DNA of 64,000 bases, from positions 208,272-272,271 of the forward strand of contig NZ_JAFBEP010000002.1 in NCBI RefSeq assembly GCF_016908775.1, in the 5' to 3' direction. Position numbers and translations under genes: made by a program. The DNA comes from Defluviitalea raffinosedens (GTDB lineage: Bacteria > Bacillota > Clostridia > Lachnospirales > Defluviitaleaceae). Below are positions 13,117-22,848 of this stretch, in pieces; the first letter of the stretch is position 1, and every line of letters starts with the position of its first letter. The notes under the pieces are model-generated. The model had not been told where the DNA came from. It saw nothing but the letters and a program-made list of their open reading frames with translations, and ran no database searches.

Positions 13117-13404
13117 TTATTGTTCTACAATCGCTAAAATATCACTTTGTCTTAAAACGATATATTCTTCATCATCAATTTTTACTTCTGTTCCGGCATA
13201 TTTTGAGTAAATTACTCTATCGCCAACTTTTACTTCCATTTTAACTTCTTTTCCGTCTACTACTCCGCCAGGTCCTACAGCCACAACTTCAGCTTCTTGA
13301 GGTTTTTCTTTTGCCTGATTGGGAAGAACGATACCAGATTTTGTCTTTTCTTCAGCTTCTAATTGCTTAATAACCACTCTGTCACCTAATGGTTTGAGTT
13401 TCAT
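13117..13404 (-). CDS. groES: Co-chaperonin GroES (Hsp10)
   Basis: 95 residues, the usual size. It opens [22 protein letters not shown] and has the mobile loop [17 protein letters not shown] and [15 protein letters not shown]. It caps the GroEL ring. First gene of the groESL operon. Confidence 0.98.
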   Translation of the reverse strand: MKLKPLGDRVVIKQLEAEEKTKSGIVLPNQAKEKPQEAEVVAVGPGGVVDGKEVKMEVKVGDRVIYSKYAGTEVKIDDEEYIVLRQSDILAIVEQ

Positions 13405-13455
13405 TGTATAACCTCCTTCAGAATATGTACTTTTTACTCATTATTTTTCGGCTTA

Positions 13456-13482
13456 TTAGCACTCATCACAATTGAGTGCTAA
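13456..13482 (-). promoter_or_regulatory. CIRCE operator (HrcA binding site)
   Basis: TTAGCACTC, a 9-nt spacer, then GAGTGCTAA: a perfect match to the consensus inverted repeat. It lies ~50 bp upstream of groES and overlaps the expected transcription start. HrcA represses here until heat shock. Confidence 0.98.
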
Positions 13483-13493
13483 CTACAAAAATA

Positions 13494-13522
13494 ATATTAA
13501 TAAAAGCATGTTGTTTGTGCAA
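13494..13522 (-). promoter_or_regulatory. Sigma-A promoter of groESL
   Basis: Minus strand TTGCAC (13517-13522), 17-bp spacer, TAATAT (13494-13499). CIRCE begins 11 bp downstream of the -10. Confidence 0.85.
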
Positions 13523-13621
13523 GGCTATATTTCACCTAAAATTACACTTTAGCTAGTGTTTCCATAAATTACTTCAAATATTCTTCGTTTTTCTTTGATT
13601 TACTAACATTTTCTCTTTGTA

Positions 13622-14365
13622 TCACAGAATAATATTCAATAGACTTTTTAATTTTAAGAATAATTCTTGAACGAAAGGAAGATAATACAAAATCGGAATA
13701 AAAATTGCCGGAAGCAGATTACCGACTTTTATTTTCTTAATCTCCAGCATATTGAGTCCTATAGCAAAAATTAAAATACCGCCAACGGTTGAAATCTCTC
13801 TGATCATATCAGCAGTCATATAGGGTTCAATCCACTGAGCCAGTAAAGTAATTGCCCCCTGATAAATAAATACCGAAACTCCAGCCAGGGCGACCCCTAT
13901 ACCTAAGGTTGAAGATAATAAAATAGAAGTAACACCATCCAATACGGATTTTGCAAACAAAGTTTTATGTACTCCCTGGAGACCGCTCTCCAAAGCCCCC
14001 ATAATGGCCATAGTCCCTACACAAAAAAGCAAACTGGCAGAAACGAATCCCTGGGATATGTTGTCGCCTTTATCCCCCTTTTGCATTTTACTCTGAAGAT
14101 AGTCCCCTAAATTCTCCAGTCTCAATTCAATATTCCACCACTGACCAATGAGTCCTCCAAGAATAAGACTGATAATAAACAGTATGGGGTGACTTGAAGG
14201 CTGAATCATATTTCCGATAGCACCTGACGCTCCAATAAATAGTACGGCTAAAGAAACTCCATGGAATACGATCTGTTTGTAGTCTTCTTTCAAGCCGTTT
14301 TTTAAAAACATCCCCACTAACGCCCCACAAAAAATTGCCAAAGCGTTTACAGTCGTTCCCAGCAT
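13622..14365 (-). CDS. DUF554 family membrane protein
   Basis: I use the ATG at 14363-14365, 7 nt after GAGGAGG; an ATG 15 bp further upstream overlaps the stop of the preceding gene and has no site of its own. The 247 residues form about seven hydrophobic helices beginning TTVNALAIFCGALVGMFLK. The internal segments FCVGTMAIMGALESGL and KSVLDGVTSILL are typical of the DUF554 (YdfK/YqgA-like) proteins. Function is not known; a transporter role is often guessed. The close spacing to the glycosylase gene upstream implies cotranscription. Confidence 0.88.
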   Translation of the reverse strand: MLGTTVNALAIFCGALVGMFLKNGLKEDYKQIVFHGVSLAVLFIGASGAIGNMIQPSSHPILFIISLILGGLIGQWWNIELRLENLGDYLQSKMQKGDKGDNISQGFVSASLLFCVGTMAIMGALESGLQGVHKTLFAKSVLDGVTSILLSSTLGIGVALAGVSVFIYQGAITLLAQWIEPYMTADMIREISTVGGILIFAIGLNMLEIKKIKVGNLLPAIFIPILYYLPFVQELFLKLKSLLNIIL

Positions 14366-14376
14366 CGAATTCCTCC

Positions 14377-15252
14377 TCATTTGCCAAGTCTTAGCTGTCT
14401 CGCATAATAAAATAAATACTGTTGCGCGATCCCTGCTAAATTCCCAAAGTATTCTTTGGCAAAAGCCTGAATCTCATTTGGACTTGTATCTCTATTAAAA
14501 TAGAAGTATTCCATTACTCTTTTTACCCATACGTCAACAGGAAAAGCTTCCTCATGACCTATGCCGAATAGAAGAACACAATCTGCAATCTTTGGTCCTA
14601 CACCCTTTATTTTCAGAAGTTCTTTTTTGGCTTCTTCATAGGGCATATTTGCAAGCTTTTCAAGCTCTACTTCCTTATTCTTCACTTTTTGGCATGCATC
14701 CATAATGTAAGGTGCCCGAAAGCCTGCTTTACAATTTCTGAGCTCTTGTTCATTTGCCATTGCCAATTGCTCAATTGTAGGAAAGGTATAGTAATCATAT
14801 CCTTCAAAAGTACAAATATATTTTCCAAACATTCTACTTATATTCTCTACTACTTGTTTGATATGCGGAATTTGCTTATTTTGTGAAATGATAAAGGATA
14901 TAAGGCATTCCCAGGGTTCTTGGCGAAGAATCCGGATTCCGGGAGCAAACTGAACTGCCCGGGCCAAATGGATATCTTTTTCAGCCAAGTGTCGTTTAAT
15001 TATATCATAGTCTTTGTCCAAATCAAAGTAAGAACTCCATAAATTTTCAAACTCTTCTGCGGAAGTCGGATAAAGAATGATCTCCTCTTTTGTCTGGAGA
15101 ATTCTTAATACCTTTCCTTTGGCAACAATCACGTAATCATTTTGAGCGAGCTTATGAAATCTAAAACATTGTCCGCATTCCAAAATCTGCTCTATTTCAA
15201 AGCTGTCCTCTGCTTTTAATATGATTTTGTCTTCTATTTGCTTATATTTCAT
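14377..15252 (-). CDS. 8-oxoguanine DNA glycosylase, OGG1-like HhH-GPD family
   Basis: I start at the ATG at 15250-15252, behind GAGAGGAAGG; the ~48 residues possible upstream do not look like this family and would overlap the promoter of the divergent gene. The 291 residues comprise an N-terminal OGG domain (ECGQCFRFHKL) and an HhH-GPD module at ~230-280. The helix-hairpin-helix LLKIKGVGPKIADCVLLFG holds the catalytic lysine, and FPVDVWVKRVM the aspartate. It excises oxidised guanine and nicks the abasic site (beta-lyase). Clostridial OGG homologues are well known. It overlaps or abuts the DUF554 gene. Confidence 0.9.
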   Translation of the reverse strand: MKYKQIEDKIILKAEDSFEIEQILECGQCFRFHKLAQNDYVIVAKGKVLRILQTKEEIILYPTSAEEFENLWSSYFDLDKDYDIIKRHLAEKDIHLARAVQFAPGIRILRQEPWECLISFIISQNKQIPHIKQVVENISRMFGKYICTFEGYDYYTFPTIEQLAMANEQELRNCKAGFRAPYIMDACQKVKNKEVELEKLANMPYEEAKKELLKIKGVGPKIADCVLLFGIGHEEAFPVDVWVKRVMEYFYFNRDTSPNEIQAFAKEYFGNLAGIAQQYLFYYARQLRLGK

Positions 15253-15318
15253 ATTTTCCTTCCTCTCTAAAAATATCCATGATATACTAAGAGTATTTAA
15301 ACCATGGAGTGATGTTAA

Positions 15319-16074
15319 ATGAAAGAACAAATTTATACAATACCAGTTATTGATGCATTTAAAGAAAATTCGGAATGCCCTTTTTGCACATTGCACCAGG
15401 CTTTAGAAAGAGAAAGCGTCGACTTTATGCTTGGAGCATCTTACATGGAAGATGACATTCGAATGGAAACCAATAAAAGTGGTTTTTGTCCCCATCATTA
15501 TCAAATGCTTTTTAACGAAAACAATCGTCTTGGTCTGGCACTTATACTTCATACTCATTTCCAGGAAGTTAATAAATTTCTTTCTAACGCAATAGATTCA
15601 CAAAAGGACTCAGCCCCCCGCAACTCTTCTTTTCTGTCCGGACTGATTAAGAAAAGAGTGCCTTCCAAACCATATAAAAATCCTATTTCTTCAGACCTCA
15701 ATACTATCTATGATGACTGCTACATATGCAATAAGATTGAGAAAACCTTCGAACGCTATATGGACACTTTTTTTTATCTATGGAAAAAAGATCCTGAATT
15801 TGTCTCCTTAGTGTCTGATGGTAAAGGCTTTTGCTTAAACCACTTTGCTTTCCTTATTGAAAGCGCGAATTCCGCTTTAAATAAGGAGCAATACAATCAT
15901 TTTACTCAGATTGTTTTTCCCATTCAACTTGAAAATTTTAAAAGAATAGAAGAAGAACTGGATTGGTTCATCCAAAAATTCGACTACAGATTCAAAGAAG
16001 AACCATGGAAAAACTCAAAAGACGCTGTCCAGAGAGCTATTCTAAAAATCTCTGGTATGGCAGTTGAAGAATAA
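15319..16074 (+). CDS. DUF6062-like protein with paired cysteine motifs
   Basis: 251 residues, soluble, no signal peptide. Near the N-terminus is ECPFCTLHQALERE, followed by a GFCPHHYQML motif at ~55. A second pair, CYICNKIEKTFERY and GFCLNHFAFL, follows at about residues 137 and 172. The duplicated CxxC...CxxH pattern suggests two metal or Fe-S sites (inference). It resembles a family of unknown function widespread in anaerobic Firmicutes (I recall DUF6062). It is divergent from the glycosylase gene and may share its intergenic region. An AAA ATPase pseudogene follows 29 bp downstream. Confidence 0.82.
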   Translation: MKEQIYTIPVIDAFKENSECPFCTLHQALERESVDFMLGASYMEDDIRMETNKSGFCPHHYQMLFNENNRLGLALILHTHFQEVNKFLSNAIDSQKDSAPRNSSFLSGLIKKRVPSKPYKNPISSDLNTIYDDCYICNKIEKTFERYMDTFFYLWKKDPEFVSLVSDGKGFCLNHFAFLIESANSALNKEQYNHFTQIVFPIQLENFKRIEEELDWFIQKFDYRFKEEPWKNSKDAVQRAILKISGMAVEE

Positions 16075-16102
16075 TATGTTTTTCATTAGGGGGGACTTGT
16101 CT

Positions 16103-17124
<1,022 letters not shown>

Positions 17125-19032
17125 ATGGCACAAAAAAATGTAGCCACAGGAGCAGATGGTGAAAAATTTACACCATATGTTCCAGCTAACAAGGTTATGC
17201 CTGAATTTACAGGTCTATCTATTGTATTGGGTATATTGCTATCCGTAGTATTCGGTGCAGCAAATGCTTATTTAGGCCTGAAGGTTGGTATGACTGTATC
17301 AGCTTCCATACCAGCTGCAGTTATATCTATGACCATTGTTAGAGTTATATTAAAAAGAAAATCTATTCTGGAAAACAACATGGTTCAAACCATCGCATCA
17401 GCCGGTGAATCCCTTGCAGCCGGTGCAATCTTTACGTTACCAGCGTTGTTCTTATGGGGCGAATCACCCAGCGCATTAACGATGACTCTGATCACCTTAG
17501 CAGGTGGTGCACTTGGGGTATTATTCATGATCCCTATCAGAAGATACTTGATTGTACAAGAACATGGTAAATTACCATATCCGGAAGGAACAGCCTGTGC
17601 TGAAGTTCTTCTTGCTGGAGAAGAAGGTGGAAGCGGTGCGGGATTGATCTTTGCCGGTGGTGGAATAGGACTCATTTATAAATTCTTAGGGGATGGATTA
17701 AAACTGTTCCCAACTGAAATTGAAACTCCGATAAAAGGATTTGATGGAGCAGCTATTGGTATGGATGTTTTACCTGCTCTTCTTGGCGTTGGCTTTATTA
17801 TTGGACCAAAAATTTCTGCATATATGCTTGCCGGTGCAATATTGGCATGGCTTGCTTTTATCCCCATGATTACTTTCATTGGAAGTGATTTGACATCAGC
17901 TGTATTGCCAGCAGCAGACTTAATCAAAGACTTAGGTTACTGGGGAATCTGGTCTAATTATATCCGCTACATAGGTGCCGGAGCCGTTGCAGCCGGTGGT
18001 ATTATCAGTATGATTAAATCTCTGCCTGTTATGATTTCATCCTTCAGAGATGCAGTAAAAGGTTTTGGAATAAAAGCTTCAGGTGAAATTGAAAGAACTG
18101 ATAAAGACCTGAATGGTAAATATGTAACTATTGCAACCATTGTTATTATCGTGTTAATGGGCATACTACCTGTTATCCCCGTTGGAATAATGGGCGCTAT
18201 ATTGATTGCAATATTCGGTTTCTTATTCGTAACCGTTTCTTCAAGAATCGTTGGTCTTCTTGGAAGTTCTTCCAACCCTGTTTCAGGTATGACAATTGCA
18301 ACATTATTATTCACTACCATCATTATGAAAGCCACTGGAGCCAGCGGCAAACCCGGAATGATTGCCGTTCTTTGCGTAGGCGCAGTAATCTGTACAGCAG
18401 CAGCAATTGCTGGTGATGCTTCACAAGACTTAAAAACAGGTTATCTTGTAGGAGCAACTCCATGGAAACAACAACTTGGTGAAATCATAGGTGTAGCTGC
18501 TTCTGCAGTAGCAATCGGATTCATCATGATTCTATTAAACAATGCCTACACCTTTGGTTCTAAAGAATTGGGAGCACCTCAGGCAACTCTTATGAAACTT
18601 GTTATTGAAGGTATTATGGATGGAAACTTGCCTTGGAATCTTGTATTTATCGGTGTTTCTTCTTCATTGATATTTGAAGTATTAGGCATTTCTTCTCTAC
18701 CAGTTGCTATCGGCATCTACCTTCCAATTCATTTATCCACTCCAATCATGGTTGGTGGACTTGTAAAAGGTGCGCTTGATCTCTTGGTTAAAAATAACGA
18801 AGAAAATAAAGCTAAAACTGAAAATGGTATATTGTACAGCTCCGGCTTAATTGCAGGGGAAGGATTAATGGGAATAATACTGGCAGGATTTGCTGCAGCC
18901 AATGTAGATCTTGCAGTTGGAAATTACCCATTAGGACAATTAGGTGCTCTCATCCTCTTCTGCTTAGTCATACTATCATTGATATACTATGTATTCTTTA
19001 AGAAAACAGAAGAGAAAACTGTGAAAAAATAA
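17125..19032 (+). CDS. Oligopeptide transporter, OPT family
   Basis: 635 residues with about 14-16 membrane helices. The N-terminal FTGLSIVLGILLSVVFGAAN with AYLGLKVGMTVSASIPAAV is the OPT signature region; further on are PYPEGTACAEVL, SSNPVSGMTIATL and AAIAGDASQDLKTGYLVGATP, typical of bacterial OPT proteins. These are secondary carriers for oligopeptides or metal chelates. It starts behind AAAGGAGG and is followed by a hairpin terminator, so it is monocistronic. Substrate cannot be predicted. Confidence 0.94.
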   Translation: MAQKNVATGADGEKFTPYVPANKVMPEFTGLSIVLGILLSVVFGAANAYLGLKVGMTVSASIPAAVISMTIVRVILKRKSILENNMVQTIASAGESLAAGAIFTLPALFLWGESPSALTMTLITLAGGALGVLFMIPIRRYLIVQEHGKLPYPEGTACAEVLLAGEEGGSGAGLIFAGGGIGLIYKFLGDGLKLFPTEIETPIKGFDGAAIGMDVLPALLGVGFIIGPKISAYMLAGAILAWLAFIPMITFIGSDLTSAVLPAADLIKDLGYWGIWSNYIRYIGAGAVAAGGIISMIKSLPVMISSFRDAVKGFGIKASGEIERTDKDLNGKYVTIATIVIIVLMGILPVIPVGIMGAILIAIFGFLFVTVSSRIVGLLGSSSNPVSGMTIATLLFTTIIMKATGASGKPGMIAVLCVGAVICTAAAIAGDASQDLKTGYLVGATPWKQQLGEIIGVAASAVAIGFIMILLNNAYTFGSKELGAPQATLMKLVIEGIMDGNLPWNLVFIGVSSSLIFEVLGISSLPVAIGIYLPIHLSTPIMVGGLVKGALDLLVKNNEENKAKTENGILYSSGLIAGEGLMGIILAGFAAANVDLAVGNYPLGQLGALILFCLVILSLIYYVFFKKTEEKTVKK

Positions 19033-19050
19033 TATTTATTTCATAATGCA

Positions 19051-19093
19051 AAGAAGGAATCTTAAAGAATAGATTGTCTTAAGATTCCTTCTT
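19051..19093 (+). terminator. Terminator of the OPT transporter gene
   Basis: A 15-bp perfect stem AAGAAGGAATCTTAA / TTAAGATTCCTTCTT with a 13-nt loop; the T-rich part is within the 3' arm. Confidence 0.75.
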
Positions 19094-19135
19094 TAATGTT
19101 ATAATTAAGTTAGTTACTGTAAAAAGGAAGGTAAA

Positions 19136-19471
19136 ATGATGAAAAACGACAGAAATGTACTGGAAATGATCCCTGTACGAAATGAAAAAATACTATGGGA
19201 AGTCAAAGAGGATAAGGTACTCTTAACCATTAACAGAGATCGAACTTTTGATCGTTTGATGAACAAGTTATTTAAAACCCCTCTGAAGACTACTGTAGAA
19301 TTGGAAGAGTTTGGTTCATTTATATGGCAAAAATGTGACGGAACCAATACGATAGGTGATCTCTCAAACCTTTTAGAAGAGAATTTCGGCGAAAAGGCTC
19401 ATCCCGTTTTAGAAAGACTGCTCATATATATGAAAAGTTTGCGTGAGAATAATTTTATCCATCTGAAATAG
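19136..19471 (+). CDS. PqqD-like (RiPP recognition element) protein, orphan
   Basis: 111 residues. The core (about residues 45-105) has the PqqD fold pattern: TTVELEEFGSFIWQKCDGTNTIGDLSNLL, then AHPVLERLLIYMKSLRENNFI (here split to short segments: VELEEFGSFIWQKCDG, TIGDLSNLLEENFG). PqqD domains bind leader peptides of ribosomally made natural products and hand them to radical SAM or other enzymes. No precursor or maturase lies in this window, so the role is open; orphan PqqD proteins are common in Clostridia. The start may be either of two adjacent ATGs (19136 or 19139). It ends 10 bp before a membrane-anchored partner. Confidence 0.8.
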   Translation: MMKNDRNVLEMIPVRNEKILWEVKEDKVLLTINRDRTFDRLMNKLFKTPLKTTVELEEFGSFIWQKCDGTNTIGDLSNLLEENFGEKAHPVLERLLIYMKSLRENNFIHLK

Positions 19472-19481
19472 GAGGCTAATT

Positions 19482-19823
19482 ATGAAGTATGTATTATATA
19501 TCCTTTCCATCACTGTTATTACAATGGTTCTCATGTATATAGGGATCATAAAAGAAAAAAATCTCCCTATAGAACTGGCTAACAGGCTTTACAAAAAATG
19601 CGCAAGAAAAGTCATTAAATATTTAGAAAAAAATGAATCAATCACTATCCCTGAAATCCGAAATCTAATAAAAAACGAAACTGTTTCCGTCATTTGGAGC
19701 AAAAAAAGATTAGGCATTACGGATTTAAACAGTTTCGTAAGACATCTGATTGATTATTTACTCAAAGAAGAAAAAATCGAGCGTATCAGTGGTAAAGTCA
19801 ATTCTTTCAGGCTAAAGAAATAA
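19482..19823 (+). CDS. Membrane-anchored winged-helix-like protein of unknown function
   Basis: 113 residues. One N-terminal membrane helix (VLYILSITVITMVLMYIGI) is followed by a basic soluble domain with KKCARKVIKYLEKNESITIPEIRNLI and DYLLKEEKIERISGKVNSF. The helix-helix-sheet pattern resembles a winged helix (inference from pattern only). It starts behind AGGAGG immediately after the PqqD-like gene, so the two are cotranscribed and perhaps work together at the membrane. I do not recognise the family. Confidence 0.7.
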   Translation: MKYVLYILSITVITMVLMYIGIIKEKNLPIELANRLYKKCARKVIKYLEKNESITIPEIRNLIKNETVSVIWSKKRLGITDLNSFVRHLIDYLLKEEKIERISGKVNSFRLKK

Positions 19824-19829
19824 CTGTTC

Positions 19830-20027
19830 TTATGTCCATAAGTCTTTAGCCATCTCCTCTATTTCCCGCTTTCTCTTCTCTGTCTCCTGATCATCTATGC
19901 GTATTTCAAGAACTGTTCCCTCTTTCGCACCCTCAGGGATAAGTTCTTTCGGCATATCAATAACCTTGCCGTTTTCTAATTCTACAACAGCAAATCCATT
20001 TTCAAACCTGTCAATCGTAATAAACAT
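19830..20027 (-). CDS. DUF3006 family small protein
   Basis: 65 residues beginning MFITIDRFENGFAVVELENG, followed by a charged helix DDQETEKRKREIEEMAK. This short beta-barrel-like domain is the DUF3006 family. It is typically encoded beside ComEC-like metallo-hydrolases, exactly as here (9 bp after the gene ending at 20037). Function is unknown. Confidence 0.85.
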   Translation of the reverse strand: MFITIDRFENGFAVVELENGKVIDMPKELIPEGAKEGTVLEIRIDDQETEKRKREIEEMAKDLWT

Positions 20028-20036
20028 AATTCACCT

Positions 20037-20915
20037 CTAATACTCCTTTTCATAGACTAGATTTCCTTTTCCGTCTGCTGAAAAAATAATCGTACCACTT
20101 TGATCTGTTCTTAAGATTTCTATATTTCCTTGCTGCAACTTAGTGATTGTTTCTTCATGAGGATGACCATACTTATTGTCTTTCCCTGCGGAAATCACAG
20201 CATAACGTGGATGAACAGCTTCCAAAAATTCATCTGATGTAGAACTATGGCTGCCATGATGACCGACTTTTAGAACATCCGATTCAAGTTCTTGGTAGGT
20301 AAGCTCCAAGATCTCCTCTTCCGATGTTTTTTCTGCATCCCCCATAAACATAAAAGAATTACTTCCAAAAACTAAGCGAATGACAATAGAATAATCGTTG
20401 AGTTCTGTATATTCTTCGCTGTTAGGCGCAAGTATCATCCACTCTGCATCTCCCAAAGTATAGGAATCTCCAACTTTAGGAGTGGTAACTTTAAGATTTT
20501 TATTTTTAACAGCCATGATGACATCTTTAAAGGTTTTAGTAGTACTTGTCACCTTCGGCATAAAAATCTGCTCTATATCAAAATTGTTAATAACTGCATC
20601 CATTCCTCCTATATGGTCTTCATGGGGATGGGTTCCTATCAAATATTGCAATTTGTCAACATGATGTTCTGTAAGATAATTTACAACCAAGTCACTGTCA
20701 TTATTATTGCCTGCATCAATGAGCATATACTGATTATTTTGCTCAATAAGTATGGCATCTGCTTGCCCGACATCTATAAAATGAACCTTTAGGTTCCCAC
20801 TTGGTTCTTTCTCATTTTCCGTTTCAATTTCTATCGAGCACCCTGTAACAATAAAAATGAGAAGACTCATAAGTGCTACAAAGCTTATGAATGCTCTAAA
20901 ACGCTGTCTGTTCAT
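20037..20915 (-). CDS. ComEC/Rec2-like metallo-beta-lactamase fold lipoprotein
   Basis: 292 residues. The N-terminal signal peptide ends in a lipobox (FIVTGCS, lipid-anchored Cys at ~26). The mature domain has the metallo-beta-lactamase motifs: VHFIDVGQADAILIE, then GTHPHEDHIGG (HxHxDH), MGDAEKTSEEE and VGHHGSHSSTS. These are characteristic of the ComEC nuclease-like domain found as a stand-alone extracellular protein. It may hydrolyse nucleic acids at the cell surface (inference from family); no transport channel domain is present. Cotranscribed with the DUF3006 gene. Confidence 0.9.
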   Translation of the reverse strand: MNRQRFRAFISFVALMSLLIFIVTGCSIEIETENEKEPSGNLKVHFIDVGQADAILIEQNNQYMLIDAGNNNDSDLVVNYLTEHHVDKLQYLIGTHPHEDHIGGMDAVINNFDIEQIFMPKVTSTTKTFKDVIMAVKNKNLKVTTPKVGDSYTLGDAEWMILAPNSEEYTELNDYSIVIRLVFGSNSFMFMGDAEKTSEEEILELTYQELESDVLKVGHHGSHSSTSDEFLEAVHPRYAVISAGKDNKYGHPHEETITKLQQGNIEILRTDQSGTIIFSADGKGNLVYEKEY

Positions 20916-21187
20916 AGTCTCTTTCCTGGCCTTTCTTAATTGTCGTATTTATAAATATATTTTAGTCATAGATTTATTGCATGATCAACTTAAAATTCCT
21001 GAAAACATAATAGATTTTTAATTTATTTTATCATACCTTTTATGAATTTCCTAACAAAAACTGCATTTATCTAATAGAATATATCACTGTTCTACATAGC
21101 AGTATGAATTTTTTAAAGATATTTTCATTAGCATTTTATCATGCTTATTGACATATTATAGTAAAAACTCATTTAAGGAGGAATGCC

Positions 21188-22795
21188 ATGACTCTTGAGC
21201 CTTTTGTAGATCCCCTTCCACTTACAAGAACTTTACAGCCAAAGGAACGATTCAAATGTTTTACTTATTATGAAGTTACAATGAAAGAGTTTTTGCATAA
21301 TTTCCACTCGAATCTTCCCAATACGAGAGTATGGGGGTATGAAGGAGAAATTCCCGGCCCTACAATTGAGGTAACTCAAGGCGAATGTGTCCATATAAAA
21401 TGGATAAACGATCTGCCTGATAGACATTTGCTACCAATTGACCATACTATTCATGGCTCAGGTGAAGATATGCCTAATGTCCGTACAGTCGTTCATCTCC
21501 ACGGAGCTGAAGTAGAACCTGAAAGTGACGGCCATCCGGAAGCCTAGTTTTCAAGAGATTTTGCACAATGTGGTCCTCGTTTTGCACATACGGTTTATAA
21601 ATACTCTAATAATCAGAAACCGGCTACACTCTGGTACCATGACCATGCCCTGGGAATTACTCGTTTAAATGTTTATGCTGGCCTTGCAGGAATGTATATT
21701 ATCCGTAACGAACAGGAGGATTCTCTTGGCCTTCCTTCAGGCAAATATGAAATTCCTTTAATCATTCAAGATAAGTCTTTTAATGAGGATGGTTCTCTTT
21801 TCTATCCCAGAACAGTAGATAATCCTCCTCCCGAATTTCCCAATCCTTCGATTATTCCAGGTTTTGTAGGAGATTTCATTGTTGTAAATGGAAAGATATG
21901 GCCTTACCTGGAAGTTGAACAAAGAAAATATCGCTTCCGTATTTTAAATGCCTCTAATCAAAGGTTTTATCGCATGAGACTAGACTCCGGCCAACCCTTT
22001 GTACAGATAGGTTCCGATGGAGGATTATTGCAAAGACCGGTTACTGTGGATGAAATCACTATAGCACCGGCAGAGCGGGTGGATGTAATCATTGATTTTA
22101 GTGAGCAACCCGTTGGTTCAAACATTATATTAACAAATACAGCGCGTACTCCTTTTGATTTCGGTGCTCCTCCTGACCCTAATACAACAGGATTAATCAT
22201 GCAGTTTAGAGTTATTTCCAGAGAAGGCACGGATGAAAGTCAAGTGCCAAAATTCCTGACTACTGTAAAAAGATTCAATGAATCTGAAGCAAAAAGAACA
22301 AGAGATATCACTCTGGATGTCACTCAGGATCGATATGGAAGACTTATGTTCATGTTAAATGATCACATGTATATAGATAAAATTACGGAAAATCCGATGC
22401 TTGGAGATATAGAAATCTGGAGGATTATAAATTCAGGAATCGCTGTACATCCCATTCATATTCACCTTGTTCAATTTCAAATTCTGGACCGTATTCCATT
22501 TGATGTAGAAGCATATAATCTGAAAGGTCAGATACGTTTTACAGGTGATCCTGAACCTCCCCTTCCCGGCGAACAAGGATGGAAGGATACCGTTCAGGCC
22601 TTTCCAGGCTTCGTCACCCGAGTCATTATGCGTTTTGCTCCCTATATAGGACGATATGTATATCACTGCCATATTTTAGAGCATGAAGATTATGACATGA
22701 TGCGCCAATTTGAGGTAATTCCAAGAAGATTAACTCTCTGCGGCAACGATAAATGTCTGGAGTGCTCACAAAGTTGCAGATGTATATGTGAATAA
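21188..22795 (+). pseudogene. CotA-like multicopper oxidase (laccase) interrupted by one TAG
   Basis: The frame is uninterrupted from 21188 to 22795 except for TAG at codon 120 (21545-21547), in PEA*FSRDF where Bacillus CotA has Trp (PEAWFSKDF). A single TGG to TAG change explains it. Copper ligand motifs all remain: VVHLHGAEVEPESDG, WYHDHALGITRLN, VHPIHIHLVQF and YHCHILEHEDYDMM. The total of 534 sense codons compares with 513 in CotA. The extra C-terminus (CGNDKCLECSQSCRCICE) has six cysteines and is absent from CotA. CotA is a spore-coat laccase. CATATTATA at 21152-21160 resembles a sigma-K/E -10. A ribosome restart at ATG 21692 would give a fragment lacking two copper motifs. Could be a real lesion or a sequencing error. 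Confidence 0.85.
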
Positions 22796-22804
22796 ACAAG
22801 CAAA

Positions 22805-22836
22805 AACACCAGTCATATTTCGTGACTGGTGTTCTT
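22805..22836. terminator. Terminator shared by the convergent laccase and PH-domain genes
   Basis: ACACCAGTCA / TGACTGGTGT stem with a 7-nt loop and A/T runs on both sides. It lies between converging genes. Confidence 0.85.
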
Positions 22837-22848
22837 TCAATAGTATTC

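Noticed and set aside
21545..21547. TAG in the laccase as pyrrolysine or suppressed codon
   Set aside because: No pyl genes are in the window and the family has Trp here; a point mutation or sequencing error is simpler.
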